Assembly (NCBI GenBank): GCA_041163765.1
Contig: JBEAQS010000072.1
Span: forward strand, 1-14,704
Length of the DNA: 14,704 nt
Reading direction: 5' to 3'
Origin: MAG-120531 sp041163765
GTDB taxonomy: Bacteria; Bacteroidota; Bacteroidia; Flavobacteriales; Flavobacteriaceae
Under the pieces are notes generated by a model. That model had not been told where the DNA came from. It saw only the letters and a program-made list of their open reading frames with translations, and did no database searches. The position numbers were made by a program, and so were the translations under genes. Of this stretch, positions 8,601-14,704 are shown in pieces; position 1 is the stretch's first letter; each line of letters starts with the position of its first letter.

Positions 8601-8725
8601 ACGATCCAAACAGCCAAGTGACCTCTTTGAGCAAAAGTGAGCGCGTATATCACTTGTTGGAGCATGTAGGAACAAAACCCAACGTATTCTATCACGTTAA
8701 GGTGAGAAATACAACGGAAGCATAA
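5654..8725 (+). CDS. actB: Alternative complex III iron-sulfur subunit ActB
   Basis: ActB is the large periplasmic ACIII subunit, a fusion of a molybdopterin-oxidoreductase-like domain and a ferredoxin-like domain. I start it at ATG 5654 (1023 aa, MASTKNYW); a TTG at 5627 is in frame but directly abuts the actA stop and adds only nine residues. A Tat-type motif RRDFLK (52-57) precedes a hydrophobic stretch ending in LAAC (Cys71), a lipobox, so the mature protein is probably exported folded and lipid-anchored. Residues about 90-740 form the molybdopterin-like part. No cysteine occurs between Cys71 and Cys763, so the usual N-terminal Fe-S cluster of such enzymes is absent. The C-terminal part has 15 cluster cysteines: 763/766/769/773, 850/853/858/862, 882/888/892 and 938/941/968/972. 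The third group has Thr885 where the fourth cysteine would be. This fits three [4Fe-4S] and one [3Fe-4S] cluster, as known for ActB. Confidence 0.96.
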   Translation: MASTKNYWKSEAELNSNDPAIQKLRNNEFVSELPVDQFLGNKETLDNTSTNRRDFLKFVGFSTAAATLAACEGPVIKTIPYVVQPEEITPGIANFYATSIANGYDFASVLVKTAEGRPIKIESNREAAYFSGANARVHASVLSLYDSARIQGPLLKGAPVSWADLDKAVIDQLNATKASGQKVVLMTPSYASPSTAALIAQLQAVYPQVIHVAYDAVSKEAALTAYERVYGQRALADYDFSKADVIVSIGADFLGDWQGGGYAAGYAQGRVPSQGRMSRHYQVESLMSLSGANADYRLPATHAEQKRILAAVFSGLSGASIAVELTEAQQKMVDAMVSDLRKAGSAGVVVSGLEDVDAQLLVLAINQWLSSTSFDPSLPRTISNAQASDVNALLPAMAAGQVGMLLVDGVNPVYSLPNGGEFAAAMQQVPVTVVFATTPNETTEVAQYVGAANHYLESWGDMSPKVGQYALAQPVIRNLFDSRQIQTSLLNWLGVDSSYYDYVRAYWENNILGTSSWSQALHDGYFTQNTSGRTAVASIDGAASAASLAASKGVAMELVLYTKTGMGDGQEANNPWLQEFPDPISRVSWDNYATFSKADAQALGIVNKHAANGGLDGSYVTLTVGNTTLKVPALIQPGQAPGTIGLALGYGRKSGLKELMQVGVNAYGFYQAFQPVQEVSVALASGMHEFASVQLQNTLMGRGDIIKETTLEIFNTAKAEQWNEKPMVSLNHQEVAASSVDLWDSFDRSIGHHFNLSIDLNACTGCGACVIACHAENNVPVVGKAEIRRSRDMHWLRIDRYYSSETSFEGDNQKKDDFNGLFGDSGSLGGFGQLEDPSANPQVAFQPVMCQHCNHAPCETVCPVAATSHSRQGQNHMAYNRCVGTRYCANNCPYKVRRFNWFLYNNNDEFDFHMNNDLGKMVLNPDVNVRSRGVMEKCSMCIQKTQKTILDAKREGRTIKDGEFQTACSAACNTGAMVFGDVNDPNSQVTSLSKSERVYHLLEHVGTKPNVFYHVKVRNTTEA

Positions 8726-8752
8726 TTTATTAAGAACAATAATTATCATCAT

Positions 8753-10204
8753 ATGGCGTCGCATTACGAAGCACCAATTAGAAAACCACTGGTCGAAGGA
8801 GACAAGGGATACCACGATGTAACCTTGGACATTGTCGCCCCAGTAGAGGGTAAAGCCAACAAATCATGGTGGATTGTTTTTTCCATCGCACTCGTCGCAT
8901 TTTTGTGGGGACTAGGTGCTATCATTTACACAGTATCTACCGGTATTGGTACCTGGGGATTGAACAAGACTGTAGGTTGGGCCTGGGACATCACTAACTT
9001 CGTATGGTGGGTGGGTATTGGTCACGCGGGTACTTTGATTTCTGCGGTACTCTTACTATTTAGACAAAAATGGAGAATGGCGGTTAACCGTTCTGCAGAG
9101 GCCATGACTATTTTCTCCGTAATTCAAGCAGGTCTTTTTCCGATCATTCACATGGGGCGCCCTTGGTTGGCTTACTGGGTGGTACCCATCCCTAACCAAT
9201 TCGGTTCCTTGTGGGTAAACTTTAACTCACCATTGCTTTGGGACGTGTTTGCGATTTCAACGTATCTATCTGTTTCCTTAGTTTTCTGGTGGACAGGTTT
9301 GTTGCCTGATTTTGCGATGATCAGAGATCGTGCGGTAAAACCTTTCCAAAAGAAAATATACAGCTTACTCAGCTTTGGTTGGACTGGTCGCGCTAAAGAT
9401 TGGCAGCGTTTTGAGGAGGTTTCACTAGTTCTAGCTGGTTTAGCTACCCCTTTGGTACTTTCTGTACACACGATTGTATCTTTTGACTTTGCTACCTCTG
9501 TTATTCCTGGTTGGCACACCACGATTTTCCCTCCCTACTTTGTGGCAGGAGCTATTTTCTCGGGATTTGCCATGGTAAACACCCTTTTGATCATTATGAG
9601 AAAAGTTTCCAACTTGGAGGCTTACATTACGGTACAACACATTGAATTGATGAATATTGTGATCATGATCACAGGTTCTATCGTTGGATGTGCCTACATT
9701 ACTGAGCTATTTATGGCTTGGTATTCAGGAGTAGAGTATGAGCAATACGCGTTCCTTAACAGAGCGACGGGTCCTTATGCATGGGCTTATTGGGCGATGA
9801 TGACCTGTAACGTATTTTCTCCTCAGTTTATGTGGTTTAAACGTTTGCGAACTAGCATCATGTTCTCTTTCTTTATCTCCATTGTCGTGAATATCGGAAT
9901 GTGGTTTGAGCGATTTGTGATTATCGTTACTTCATTGCACAGAGATTACCTACCGTCCTCTTGGACTATGTTTTCTCCCACATTTGTGGACATCAGTATT
10001 TTTATAGGAACTATAGGATTCTTCTTCGTTTTGTTTTTGCTGTACGCACGTACATTCCCTGTAATTGCTCAAGCAGAAGTGAAAACTATTTTGAAGTCCT
10101 CTGGGGAGAAATACAAAAAATTAAGAGACGCTGGTCTGCCATTGTACTCAATGCCTGAGAAGGCTAAAGCGACAAAAGCAGCTAAAACTAAAAAGGAAGA
10201 ATAA
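8753..10204 (+). CDS. actC: Alternative complex III membrane subunit ActC (NrfD/PsrC family)
   Basis: ActC is a polytopic NrfD-like membrane protein that, in characterised ACIII, holds the quinol-binding site close to the iron-sulfur chain of ActB. The 483-aa product shows about ten hydrophobic helices, beginning near residue 38, after a polar N-terminus (MASHYEAP). Typical family features include HMGRPW (His133 onward), in the region implicated in quinol binding, a loop SFDFATSVIPGWH, and Trp/Tyr-rich helix ends. The C-terminal tail is Lys/Ala-rich (KAKATKAAKTKKEE) and should be cytosolic. The ATG lies 27 bp after the actB stop with no Shine-Dalgarno sequence, as is normal in this phylum. 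The gene ends 3 bp before actD, implying translational coupling. The actB-actC order resembles PsrB-PsrC type modules, and the adjoining act genes make the ACIII assignment firm. Confidence 0.96.
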   Translation: MASHYEAPIRKPLVEGDKGYHDVTLDIVAPVEGKANKSWWIVFSIALVAFLWGLGAIIYTVSTGIGTWGLNKTVGWAWDITNFVWWVGIGHAGTLISAVLLLFRQKWRMAVNRSAEAMTIFSVIQAGLFPIIHMGRPWLAYWVVPIPNQFGSLWVNFNSPLLWDVFAISTYLSVSLVFWWTGLLPDFAMIRDRAVKPFQKKIYSLLSFGWTGRAKDWQRFEEVSLVLAGLATPLVLSVHTIVSFDFATSVIPGWHTTIFPPYFVAGAIFSGFAMVNTLLIIMRKVSNLEAYITVQHIELMNIVIMITGSIVGCAYITELFMAWYSGVEYEQYAFLNRATGPYAWAYWAMMTCNVFSPQFMWFKRLRTSIMFSFFISIVVNIGMWFERFVIIVTSLHRDYLPSSWTMFSPTFVDISIFIGTIGFFFVLFLLYARTFPVIAQAEVKTILKSSGEKYKKLRDAGLPLYSMPEKAKATKAAKTKKEE

Positions 10205-10207
10205 GTT

Positions 10208-10735
10208 ATGGCCAACAAAGTAATTCACGCCTTGTATAACGATGACGACATCTTGATGATGGCCGTAAAAAAGGTGCGTGCTGCTCACCACCACATCGAT
10301 GAAGTATACTGCCCATTCCCCGTTCACGGTTTAGATAAAGCTATGGGTCTAGCACCTACACGTATTGCTATTGCTGCCTTTTTATACGGTATCGTAGGTT
10401 TGTCTGTGGCGATCACGATGATGAATTTTATCATGATTCAAGATTGGCCTCAAGACATTGGCGGAAAACCAAGTTTTAGTTATTTGGAAAACATGCCTGC
10501 CTTTGTTCCTGTCATGTTTGAGCTAACTGTATTTTTTGCCGCTCACTTAATGGTGATCACTTTTTACATGCGCAGCAGACTTTGGCCGTTTAAAAAAGCC
10601 GAAAATCCAGATGTTCGTTCTACAGATGATCACTTTGTGATGGAAATTTCTGTCCATGACAATGAGGAGTCACTCAGAGCGCTTTTGGAAGAAACAGGGG
10701 CGGTTGAAATCAATATATCAGAAAAGCATTCGTAA
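10208..10735 (+). CDS. actD: Alternative complex III subunit ActD (DUF3341 family)
   Basis: ActD is a small membrane subunit of ACIII with no cofactor motif. The 175-aa protein has a soluble N-terminal domain (1-50) containing AHHHIDEVYCPFPVHGLD, a stretch typical of the DUF3341 family. Two membrane helices follow (about 53-77 and 98-121), joined by a loop with QDWPQDIGGKP, and then a polar C-terminal domain. With two helices, both soluble ends are on the same side of the membrane, probably the cytoplasm. A structural or assembly role is the usual view; no catalytic residues can be named. It lies 3 bp after actC and 5 bp before actE. Confidence 0.93.
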   Translation: MANKVIHALYNDDDILMMAVKKVRAAHHHIDEVYCPFPVHGLDKAMGLAPTRIAIAAFLYGIVGLSVAITMMNFIMIQDWPQDIGGKPSFSYLENMPAFVPVMFELTVFFAAHLMVITFYMRSRLWPFKKAENPDVRSTDDHFVMEISVHDNEESLRALLEETGAVEINISEKHS

Positions 10736-10740
10736 GTAGT

Positions 10741-11301
10741 ATGAACGATATGAAAAAAATCCTAGGCCTTTTATTTAGTGCGATGTTATTGGTCTCTTGC
10801 CATACAGACAAGACCCAACGCAACTATGAATATTTTCCTGATATGTACTACGCTGTTGGTTATGAAACCTACCAAGCGGTACCCTTTCTACCCAACGGGA
10901 CTGCTGCTGGAATTCCAGCGGAGCATACCATAGCTCGTGGACATATTCCCTATGAGCTAGCCAATACCGTTGACGGCAAAATAGCTTCCCGTACTCAACC
11001 TAACCGTATTGTTGATTTTGACGATAAAGCTGCTGCTTCTGGCAAAGCCCTTTACGGTGTTTATTGCGCCACATGTCACGGTACCAAAGGCGATGGTCAA
11101 GGAACTTTGGTGCAAAGAGAAAAAATTCTCGGTGTTCCCAGTTATGCTGATGCAGCTAGAGATATCACGGTAGGTAGTACCTATCATGTGATCTACTACG
11201 GAATTAATGCTATGGGTTCATACGCTTCACAGCTCAATGAAAACGAGCGTTGGTTGGTGGCCAACTATGTGATGCAACTCAAACAAGAATTAACAAAATA
11301 A
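10741..11301 (+). CDS. actE: Alternative complex III monohaem cytochrome c lipoprotein ActE
   Basis: ActE is the monohaem cytochrome c of ACIII. The 186-aa precursor has a lipoprotein signal peptide ending in LLVSC (Cys20), so it is probably lipid-anchored on the periplasmic face. A single haem motif CATCH (109-113) is followed by GTKGDGQG, typical of class-I cytochromes c, and Met158 in GINAMGSY is the likely sixth haem ligand. The segment EYFPDMYY after the signal peptide is a family hallmark. An in-frame ATG at 10750 would give a more classical signal peptide start (MKKILGLL, with the lipobox at Cys17). Both starts are plausible, and neither has a Shine-Dalgarno sequence. The gene sits 5 bp after actD and 10 bp before actF. 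Confidence 0.95.
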   Translation: MNDMKKILGLLFSAMLLVSCHTDKTQRNYEYFPDMYYAVGYETYQAVPFLPNGTAAGIPAEHTIARGHIPYELANTVDGKIASRTQPNRIVDFDDKAAASGKALYGVYCATCHGTKGDGQGTLVQREKILGVPSYADAARDITVGSTYHVIYYGINAMGSYASQLNENERWLVANYVMQLKQELTK

Positions 11302-11311
11302 TCTGTTCAAC

Positions 11312-12682
11312 ATGTATACTTTTTCTAAGCGTCTAAAAACTTTTGCTCTCGTACTTATGGTATTTGGAGCTTTGGGTATGGCCCTAGGTTTATGGTCTGC
11401 CCCTAAGACTGTTGAACAAGCTAAGTCTATGGTGGTATCCCACGATACACATGGTGAAGCTGCTGCCCATGAGGCAGCCCCAGCTCACGAGAAACAAGTG
11501 GTGGTTATTGAAGGTCATGAAATCGAGGTCGGTGGTTCATCAAGTCACCCCGCTTCAACCGAAGAATCTCACTCTGCGGATCACGACACCCACCTACTAC
11601 ATCAACTACAGAATAAACCTTGGGCTGCGATCTATGTTGCTGCACTCTTTGCCTTGATGATATCGCTTGGCGTGTTGGCTTTCTATGGTATCAACCGAGC
11701 TGCTCAGGCAGGTTGGTCACCCTTGCTGTTCCGAGTTATGGAGGGCATTACTTCTTATTTGCTCCCTGGAGGTATTCTTTTATTGCTTATCCTGGTGCTC
11801 ACTTCACTTCACTTCAACCACTTATTTGTTTGGATGGATCCTGAGGTAGTCGCTCATGATGCATTGATACAAGGTAAGTCAGGATTTTTAAACGTACCTG
11901 GATTTTTGGTTCGTTCAGTGATCTACTTAAGTATCTGGATTGGCTATCAAAAATTATCCCGTAAATTCTCTCTGGCGGAAGATAACGACACCACTACCGG
12001 TTCATTTGTCAAAAACTTTAGACTATCTGCAGCATTTCTAGTGTTGTTTTTGATTTCAGAGTCTATGATGTCTTGGGACTGGATCATGAGTGTTGATCCT
12101 CACTGGTTCAGTACCTTATTTGGATGGTATGTTTTTGCCTCATTGTTTGTGTCTGGAATTACGGTGATCGCTATGGTCACTATATACCTTAAGTCTAAAG
12201 GGCTTTTACCTGAAGTGAACAACAGCCATATTCATGATTTGGCCAAGTTCATGTTTGGTATCAGTGTTTTCTGGACGTATTTATGGTTTTCCCAATTCAT
12301 GTTGATTTGGTATTCAAATATTCCTGAGGAAGTCACTTATTTTGTCACCCGTATTGAAGACTTTAAAGTGGGTTATTTCGGTATGGTTGCCATGAATTTC
12401 CTGCTGCCCTTGCTGCTGTTGATGAACAGCGACTACAAACGACTGAATTGGCTTGTTGTCATTACGGGTATCGTTATTCTCGTAGGCCACTATTTTGATG
12501 TGTATCACATGATTATGCCAGCTACTGTTGGTGATCAAGCGTCATTTGGTCTTACCGAGTTGGCTGCTGTAGCTTTCTTTGCTGGATTGTTCATTTTTGT
12601 AGTCTTTACTTCAATCGCCAGTGCACCAATTACCCCTAAGAACCACCCTCTGATTGAAGAGAGCAAACATTTTCATTACTAA
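11312..12682 (+). CDS. actF: Alternative complex III membrane subunit ActF, with a His-rich loop
   Basis: ActF is the second large polytopic membrane subunit of ACIII, related in fold to ActC; a role in proton translocation has been proposed for it. The 456-aa protein shows about ten hydrophobic helices. The first (about 10-29) is separated from the second (starting near 103) by a hydrophilic loop containing ten histidines at 44, 47, 53, 59, 69, 79, 87, 91, 94 and 97. With a cytoplasmic N-terminus this loop would be periplasmic. Later landmarks include SLHFNHLFVW, SMMSWDWIMSVDPHWFSTLFGW and a membrane His in VGHYFDVYH, all of which look like family-conserved core segments. The ATG lies 10 bp after actE, and the stop is 22 bp before coxB. 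No ActG-like small gene follows. Confidence 0.95.
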   Translation: MYTFSKRLKTFALVLMVFGALGMALGLWSAPKTVEQAKSMVVSHDTHGEAAAHEAAPAHEKQVVVIEGHEIEVGGSSSHPASTEESHSADHDTHLLHQLQNKPWAAIYVAALFALMISLGVLAFYGINRAAQAGWSPLLFRVMEGITSYLLPGGILLLLILVLTSLHFNHLFVWMDPEVVAHDALIQGKSGFLNVPGFLVRSVIYLSIWIGYQKLSRKFSLAEDNDTTTGSFVKNFRLSAAFLVLFLISESMMSWDWIMSVDPHWFSTLFGWYVFASLFVSGITVIAMVTIYLKSKGLLPEVNNSHIHDLAKFMFGISVFWTYLWFSQFMLIWYSNIPEEVTYFVTRIEDFKVGYFGMVAMNFLLPLLLLMNSDYKRLNWLVVITGIVILVGHYFDVYHMIMPATVGDQASFGLTELAAVAFFAGLFIFVVFTSIASAPITPKNHPLIEESKHFHY

Positions 12683-12704
12683 TTTCAAGTAATCTATTGT
12701 ATCG

Positions 12705-13802
12705 ATGACTGTTTTATTATCCATAGCTGTAGTTGCCTTAGTCGGATTAGCCATTTGGCAATTGACCAAGATTTTTCAACTTTCTCAGATGAAGTCTGAG
12801 CCTACCCAAATTGCTGATGACAAAGACAACCAGAACAATGGTTATTTGATGTTTGCCTTTTTGGTGTTCATTTACGGCCTCACGTTTTTTAGTTTCTACA
12901 AGTACGGTAAGTTCTTGTTGCCTGCCGCATCCTCTGAACACGGGGCTGAATACGACAACTTGATGTTGGTGTCTTTTGTGATCATTTTCTTGGTGATGGC
13001 CATCACGCAAGTGCTACTTCACTACTTTGCCTTCAAGTACCGAGGTAAGGCGGGTCAAAAAGCTCTGTATTTCGCCGACAATAATAAGCTTGAGTTAATC
13101 TGGACCTCCATTCCAGTGGTAGTTTTAACAGGTCTTATCCTTTGGGGCTTATACACTTGGAATGATATCATGAACCCAAAGGAGGGCGAAGATCCTATCG
13201 TCATTGAGTTATACGCTCAGCAGTTTAACTGGACTGCCCGTTACGCAGGTGCGGACAACGTTCTGGGAGACGCCAACGTACGTTTAATCGACATCGATAA
13301 TGCTAATATACTAGGTGTTGATACCCAAGACCCCAATGCAGCTGACGACATTGTTGTCAAAGAACTCCACCTTCCAGTAGGTCAAAAAGTATTGTTTAAA
13401 ATGCGTTCTCAAGACGTACTGCATTCAGCTTATATGCCTCATTTCCGTGCACAGATGAACTGTGTTCCAGGGATGATTACCGAGTTTGCGTTTACACCTA
13501 CGGAGACTACGGCAGAAATGCGTCAACGTCCAGAGACTATAGAAAAAGTAAAAAGAACCAATGCGCTTCGCGCTCAGCGTGCAGCACAGGGTATTCCTAA
13601 CAATGATCCTTGGGAGTTTGATTACGTTTTGCTTTGCAACAAAATATGTGGTAAATCACACTACAACATGCAAATGAAGATTGTTGTCGATACACCTGAA
13701 GATTACCAGAAGTGGCTAGCTCAACAAACTACTTTTGGCGCTTCTATGGAAAAAGACACCACGGCAACCACTGAAGTGGAAGCTCAACCAACTATTGAAT
13801 AA
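12705..13802 (+). CDS. coxB: Cytochrome c oxidase subunit II (CuA), with extra N-terminal membrane helices
   Basis: Subunit II accepts electrons from cytochrome c at a binuclear CuA centre and passes them to haem a in subunit I. The 365-aa product has a cupredoxin domain (about 160-340) with the CuA ligands: His240 in LHSAYMPHF, then Cys311, Cys315, His319 and Met322 in CNKICGKSHYNM. The more usual loop is CSExCG; here the Glu is Lys313. The aromatic patch aligned with the canonical QWYW reads QFNW (173-176). Four hydrophobic helices are predicted (about 2-24, 46-65, 86-110, 133-152), two more than the canonical two. A basic, hydrophilic insertion (about 268-303) precedes the CuA loop. It directly follows actF and precedes coxA by 31 bp, consistent with an oxidase dedicated to ACIII. 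Confidence 0.95.
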   Translation: MTVLLSIAVVALVGLAIWQLTKIFQLSQMKSEPTQIADDKDNQNNGYLMFAFLVFIYGLTFFSFYKYGKFLLPAASSEHGAEYDNLMLVSFVIIFLVMAITQVLLHYFAFKYRGKAGQKALYFADNNKLELIWTSIPVVVLTGLILWGLYTWNDIMNPKEGEDPIVIELYAQQFNWTARYAGADNVLGDANVRLIDIDNANILGVDTQDPNAADDIVVKELHLPVGQKVLFKMRSQDVLHSAYMPHFRAQMNCVPGMITEFAFTPTETTAEMRQRPETIEKVKRTNALRAQRAAQGIPNNDPWEFDYVLLCNKICGKSHYNMQMKIVVDTPEDYQKWLAQQTTFGASMEKDTTATTEVEAQPTIE

Positions 13803-13833
13803 TTAAAACGGTTTACAGTTTAAATTTATACCT

Positions 13834-14704
13834 ATGTCTGCACACGCTCACGATCACGTAGAAGACCACGACCACGGACACCACCACCATAAGGAAACTT
13901 TTATCACTAAGTACATCTTTAGCATGGATCACAAGATGATTGCTAAGCAGTACTTGATCACTGGTTTAATTATGGGCTTTATCGGTATCGCTTTGTCGAT
14001 TCTGTTTAGAATGCAGTTGGCTTGGCCTGGACAGTCGTTCCCCATCTTTGAGGCACTGTTGGGCAAATGGGCTCCTGACGGGGTTATGGATGCAGATATC
14101 TACCTTTCCCTAGTGACCATTCACGGAACTATCATGGTGTTCTTTGTACTTACTGCAGGTTTGTCAGGTACATTCAGCAACTTGTTAATCCCTTTGCAGA
14201 TAGGCGCTCGCGATATGGCTTCCGGATTTTTGAACATGGTATCCTACTGGTTGTTCTTTTTGTCTTCGGCCATCATGGTTTCCTCTTTATTCGTTGAATC
14301 AGGTCCTGCCTCTGCTGGATGGACGGTTTACCCTCCACTTTCTGCGCTTCCCATGGCTCAATCTGGATCTGGATTGGGTATGACGCTATGGTTGGTTTCT
14401 ATGGCTATTTTTATTGCTTCTTCCTTGCTAGGTTCACTGAACTATATTGTTACTGTGATCAACCTGCGCACCAAGGGGATGTCTATGACTCGCCTTCCAT
14501 TAACTATTTGGGCGTTTTTTGTCACTGCAATTATCGGTGTAGTTTCTTTCCCGGTGCTTTTGTCTGCAGCGTTATTATTAATTATGGACCGCAGCTTCGG
14601 CACTTCCTTTTTCCTTTCGGATATATTCATTCAAGGTGAGGTGTTGCATTATCAAGGAGGAAGTCCGGTGCTTTACGAACACTTGTTTTGGTTCTTGGGT
14701 CACC
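13834..14704 (+). CDS. coxA: Cytochrome c oxidase subunit I (3'-truncated)
   Basis: Subunit I is the haem-copper catalytic and proton-pumping subunit. I read it from ATG 13834 to the window edge, 290 complete codons without a stop. The N-terminus is His-rich: nine histidines in the first 19 residues, including GHHHHK. It is followed by FSMDHKMI, a standard subunit I opening. His97 in TIHGTIMVFF should be the first low-spin haem a ligand. Asp127 in GARDMA, with Asn116 and Asn134 at the spacing seen in A-family oxidases, indicates a D-type proton channel. The last codon is His290 in FWFLGH, the start of the GHPEVY motif and a CuB ligand; the remaining CuB and haem a3 ligands lie beyond the window. 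No Shine-Dalgarno sequence is visible; the leader is A/T-rich. Confidence 0.95.
   Translation, partial: MSAHAHDHVEDHDHGHHHHKETFITKYIFSMDHKMIAKQYLITGLIMGFIGIALSILFRMQLAWPGQSFPIFEALLGKWAPDGVMDADIYLSLVTIHGTIMVFFVLTAGLSGTFSNLLIPLQIGARDMASGFLNMVSYWLFFLSSAIMVSSLFVESGPASAGWTVYPPLSALPMAQSGSGLGMTLWLVSMAIFIASSLLGSLNYIVTVINLRTKGMSMTRLPLTIWAFFVTAIIGVVSFPVLLSAALLLIMDRSFGTSFFLSDIFIQGEVLHYQGGSPVLYEHLFWFLGH

Noticed and set aside
9172..9522. Open frame of 116 codons on the minus strand inside actC
   Set aside because: It is opposite conserved membrane helices of ActC, with no promoter or ribosome-binding signal; a shadow frame.
12683..12704. A small ActG-like gene between actF and coxB
   Set aside because: The gap is only 22 bp and holds no reading frame; six-subunit ACIII without ActG is consistent with this lineage.
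14319..14639. Open frame of 106 codons on the plus strand near the right edge
   Set aside because: It is an out-of-frame reading within coxA; the coxA frame from 13834 is open to the edge and contains the expected haem ligand and D-channel residues.
1..14704. CRISPR arrays, insertion sequences, tRNA/rRNA genes, phage genes or defence systems
   Set aside because: No direct-repeat arrays, terminal inverted repeats with transposase, tRNA cloverleaf-like segments or defence-type proteins were seen; coding density is high and explained by the listed genes.

Overview
The window looks like an ordinary chromosomal segment from a member of the Bacteroidota, most likely Flavobacteriales or a close relative. 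The evidence is the gene content (alternative complex III followed directly by an aa3-type oxidase), the near absence of Shine-Dalgarno sequences, several TAnnTTTG promoter elements (the Bacteroidota -7 box), and protein signatures such as the His-rich CoxA N-terminus. No mobile element, CRISPR array, tRNA, rRNA or clear sign of horizontal transfer was seen, and every long gene reads through without a frameshift.

Layout. Positions 1-3695 (+) hold the end of a transcription/translation cluster: the C-terminal three quarters of nusA (cut by the window edge) and complete infB. A perfect 14-bp-arm hairpin with a GAAA loop (3691-3722) overlaps the infB stop codon. It probably terminates both infB and the convergent gene at 3730-4119 (-), which encodes a small exported SPOR-domain protein. 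A non-coding gap of 190 bp (4120-4309) carries divergent TAnnTTTG boxes: one 4 bp from the SPOR start codon, which suggests a leaderless mRNA, and one about 73 bp before actA. A small inverted repeat lies between them.

From 4310 to the right edge (+) runs one tightly packed respiratory operon, actA-actB-actC-actD-actE-actF-coxB-coxA, with gaps of 3 to 31 bp; coxA is cut at the right edge. ActC and ActF are the membrane quinol-oxidising core, ActB is an iron-sulfur protein with a cofactor-less molybdopterin-like domain, ActA is a multihaem cytochrome (six CxxCH), ActE is a monohaem lipoprotein cytochrome, and ActD is a small two-helix subunit. Together they should oxidise menaquinol and pass electrons through haems to the CuA centre of CoxB and then to haem a / haem a3-CuB in CoxA. 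The gene order matches the biochemically known ACIII-aa3 supercomplex.

This is a known system, not a new one. The points most worth a second look are details: a cytochrome c domain fused to the N-terminus of ActA and no separate soluble cytochrome c gene in view; His-rich segments in both ActF and CoxA; CoxB with four predicted membrane helices and a Lys in place of the usual Glu in the CuA loop; the ActB start-codon choice; and compact regulation around the SPOR gene.
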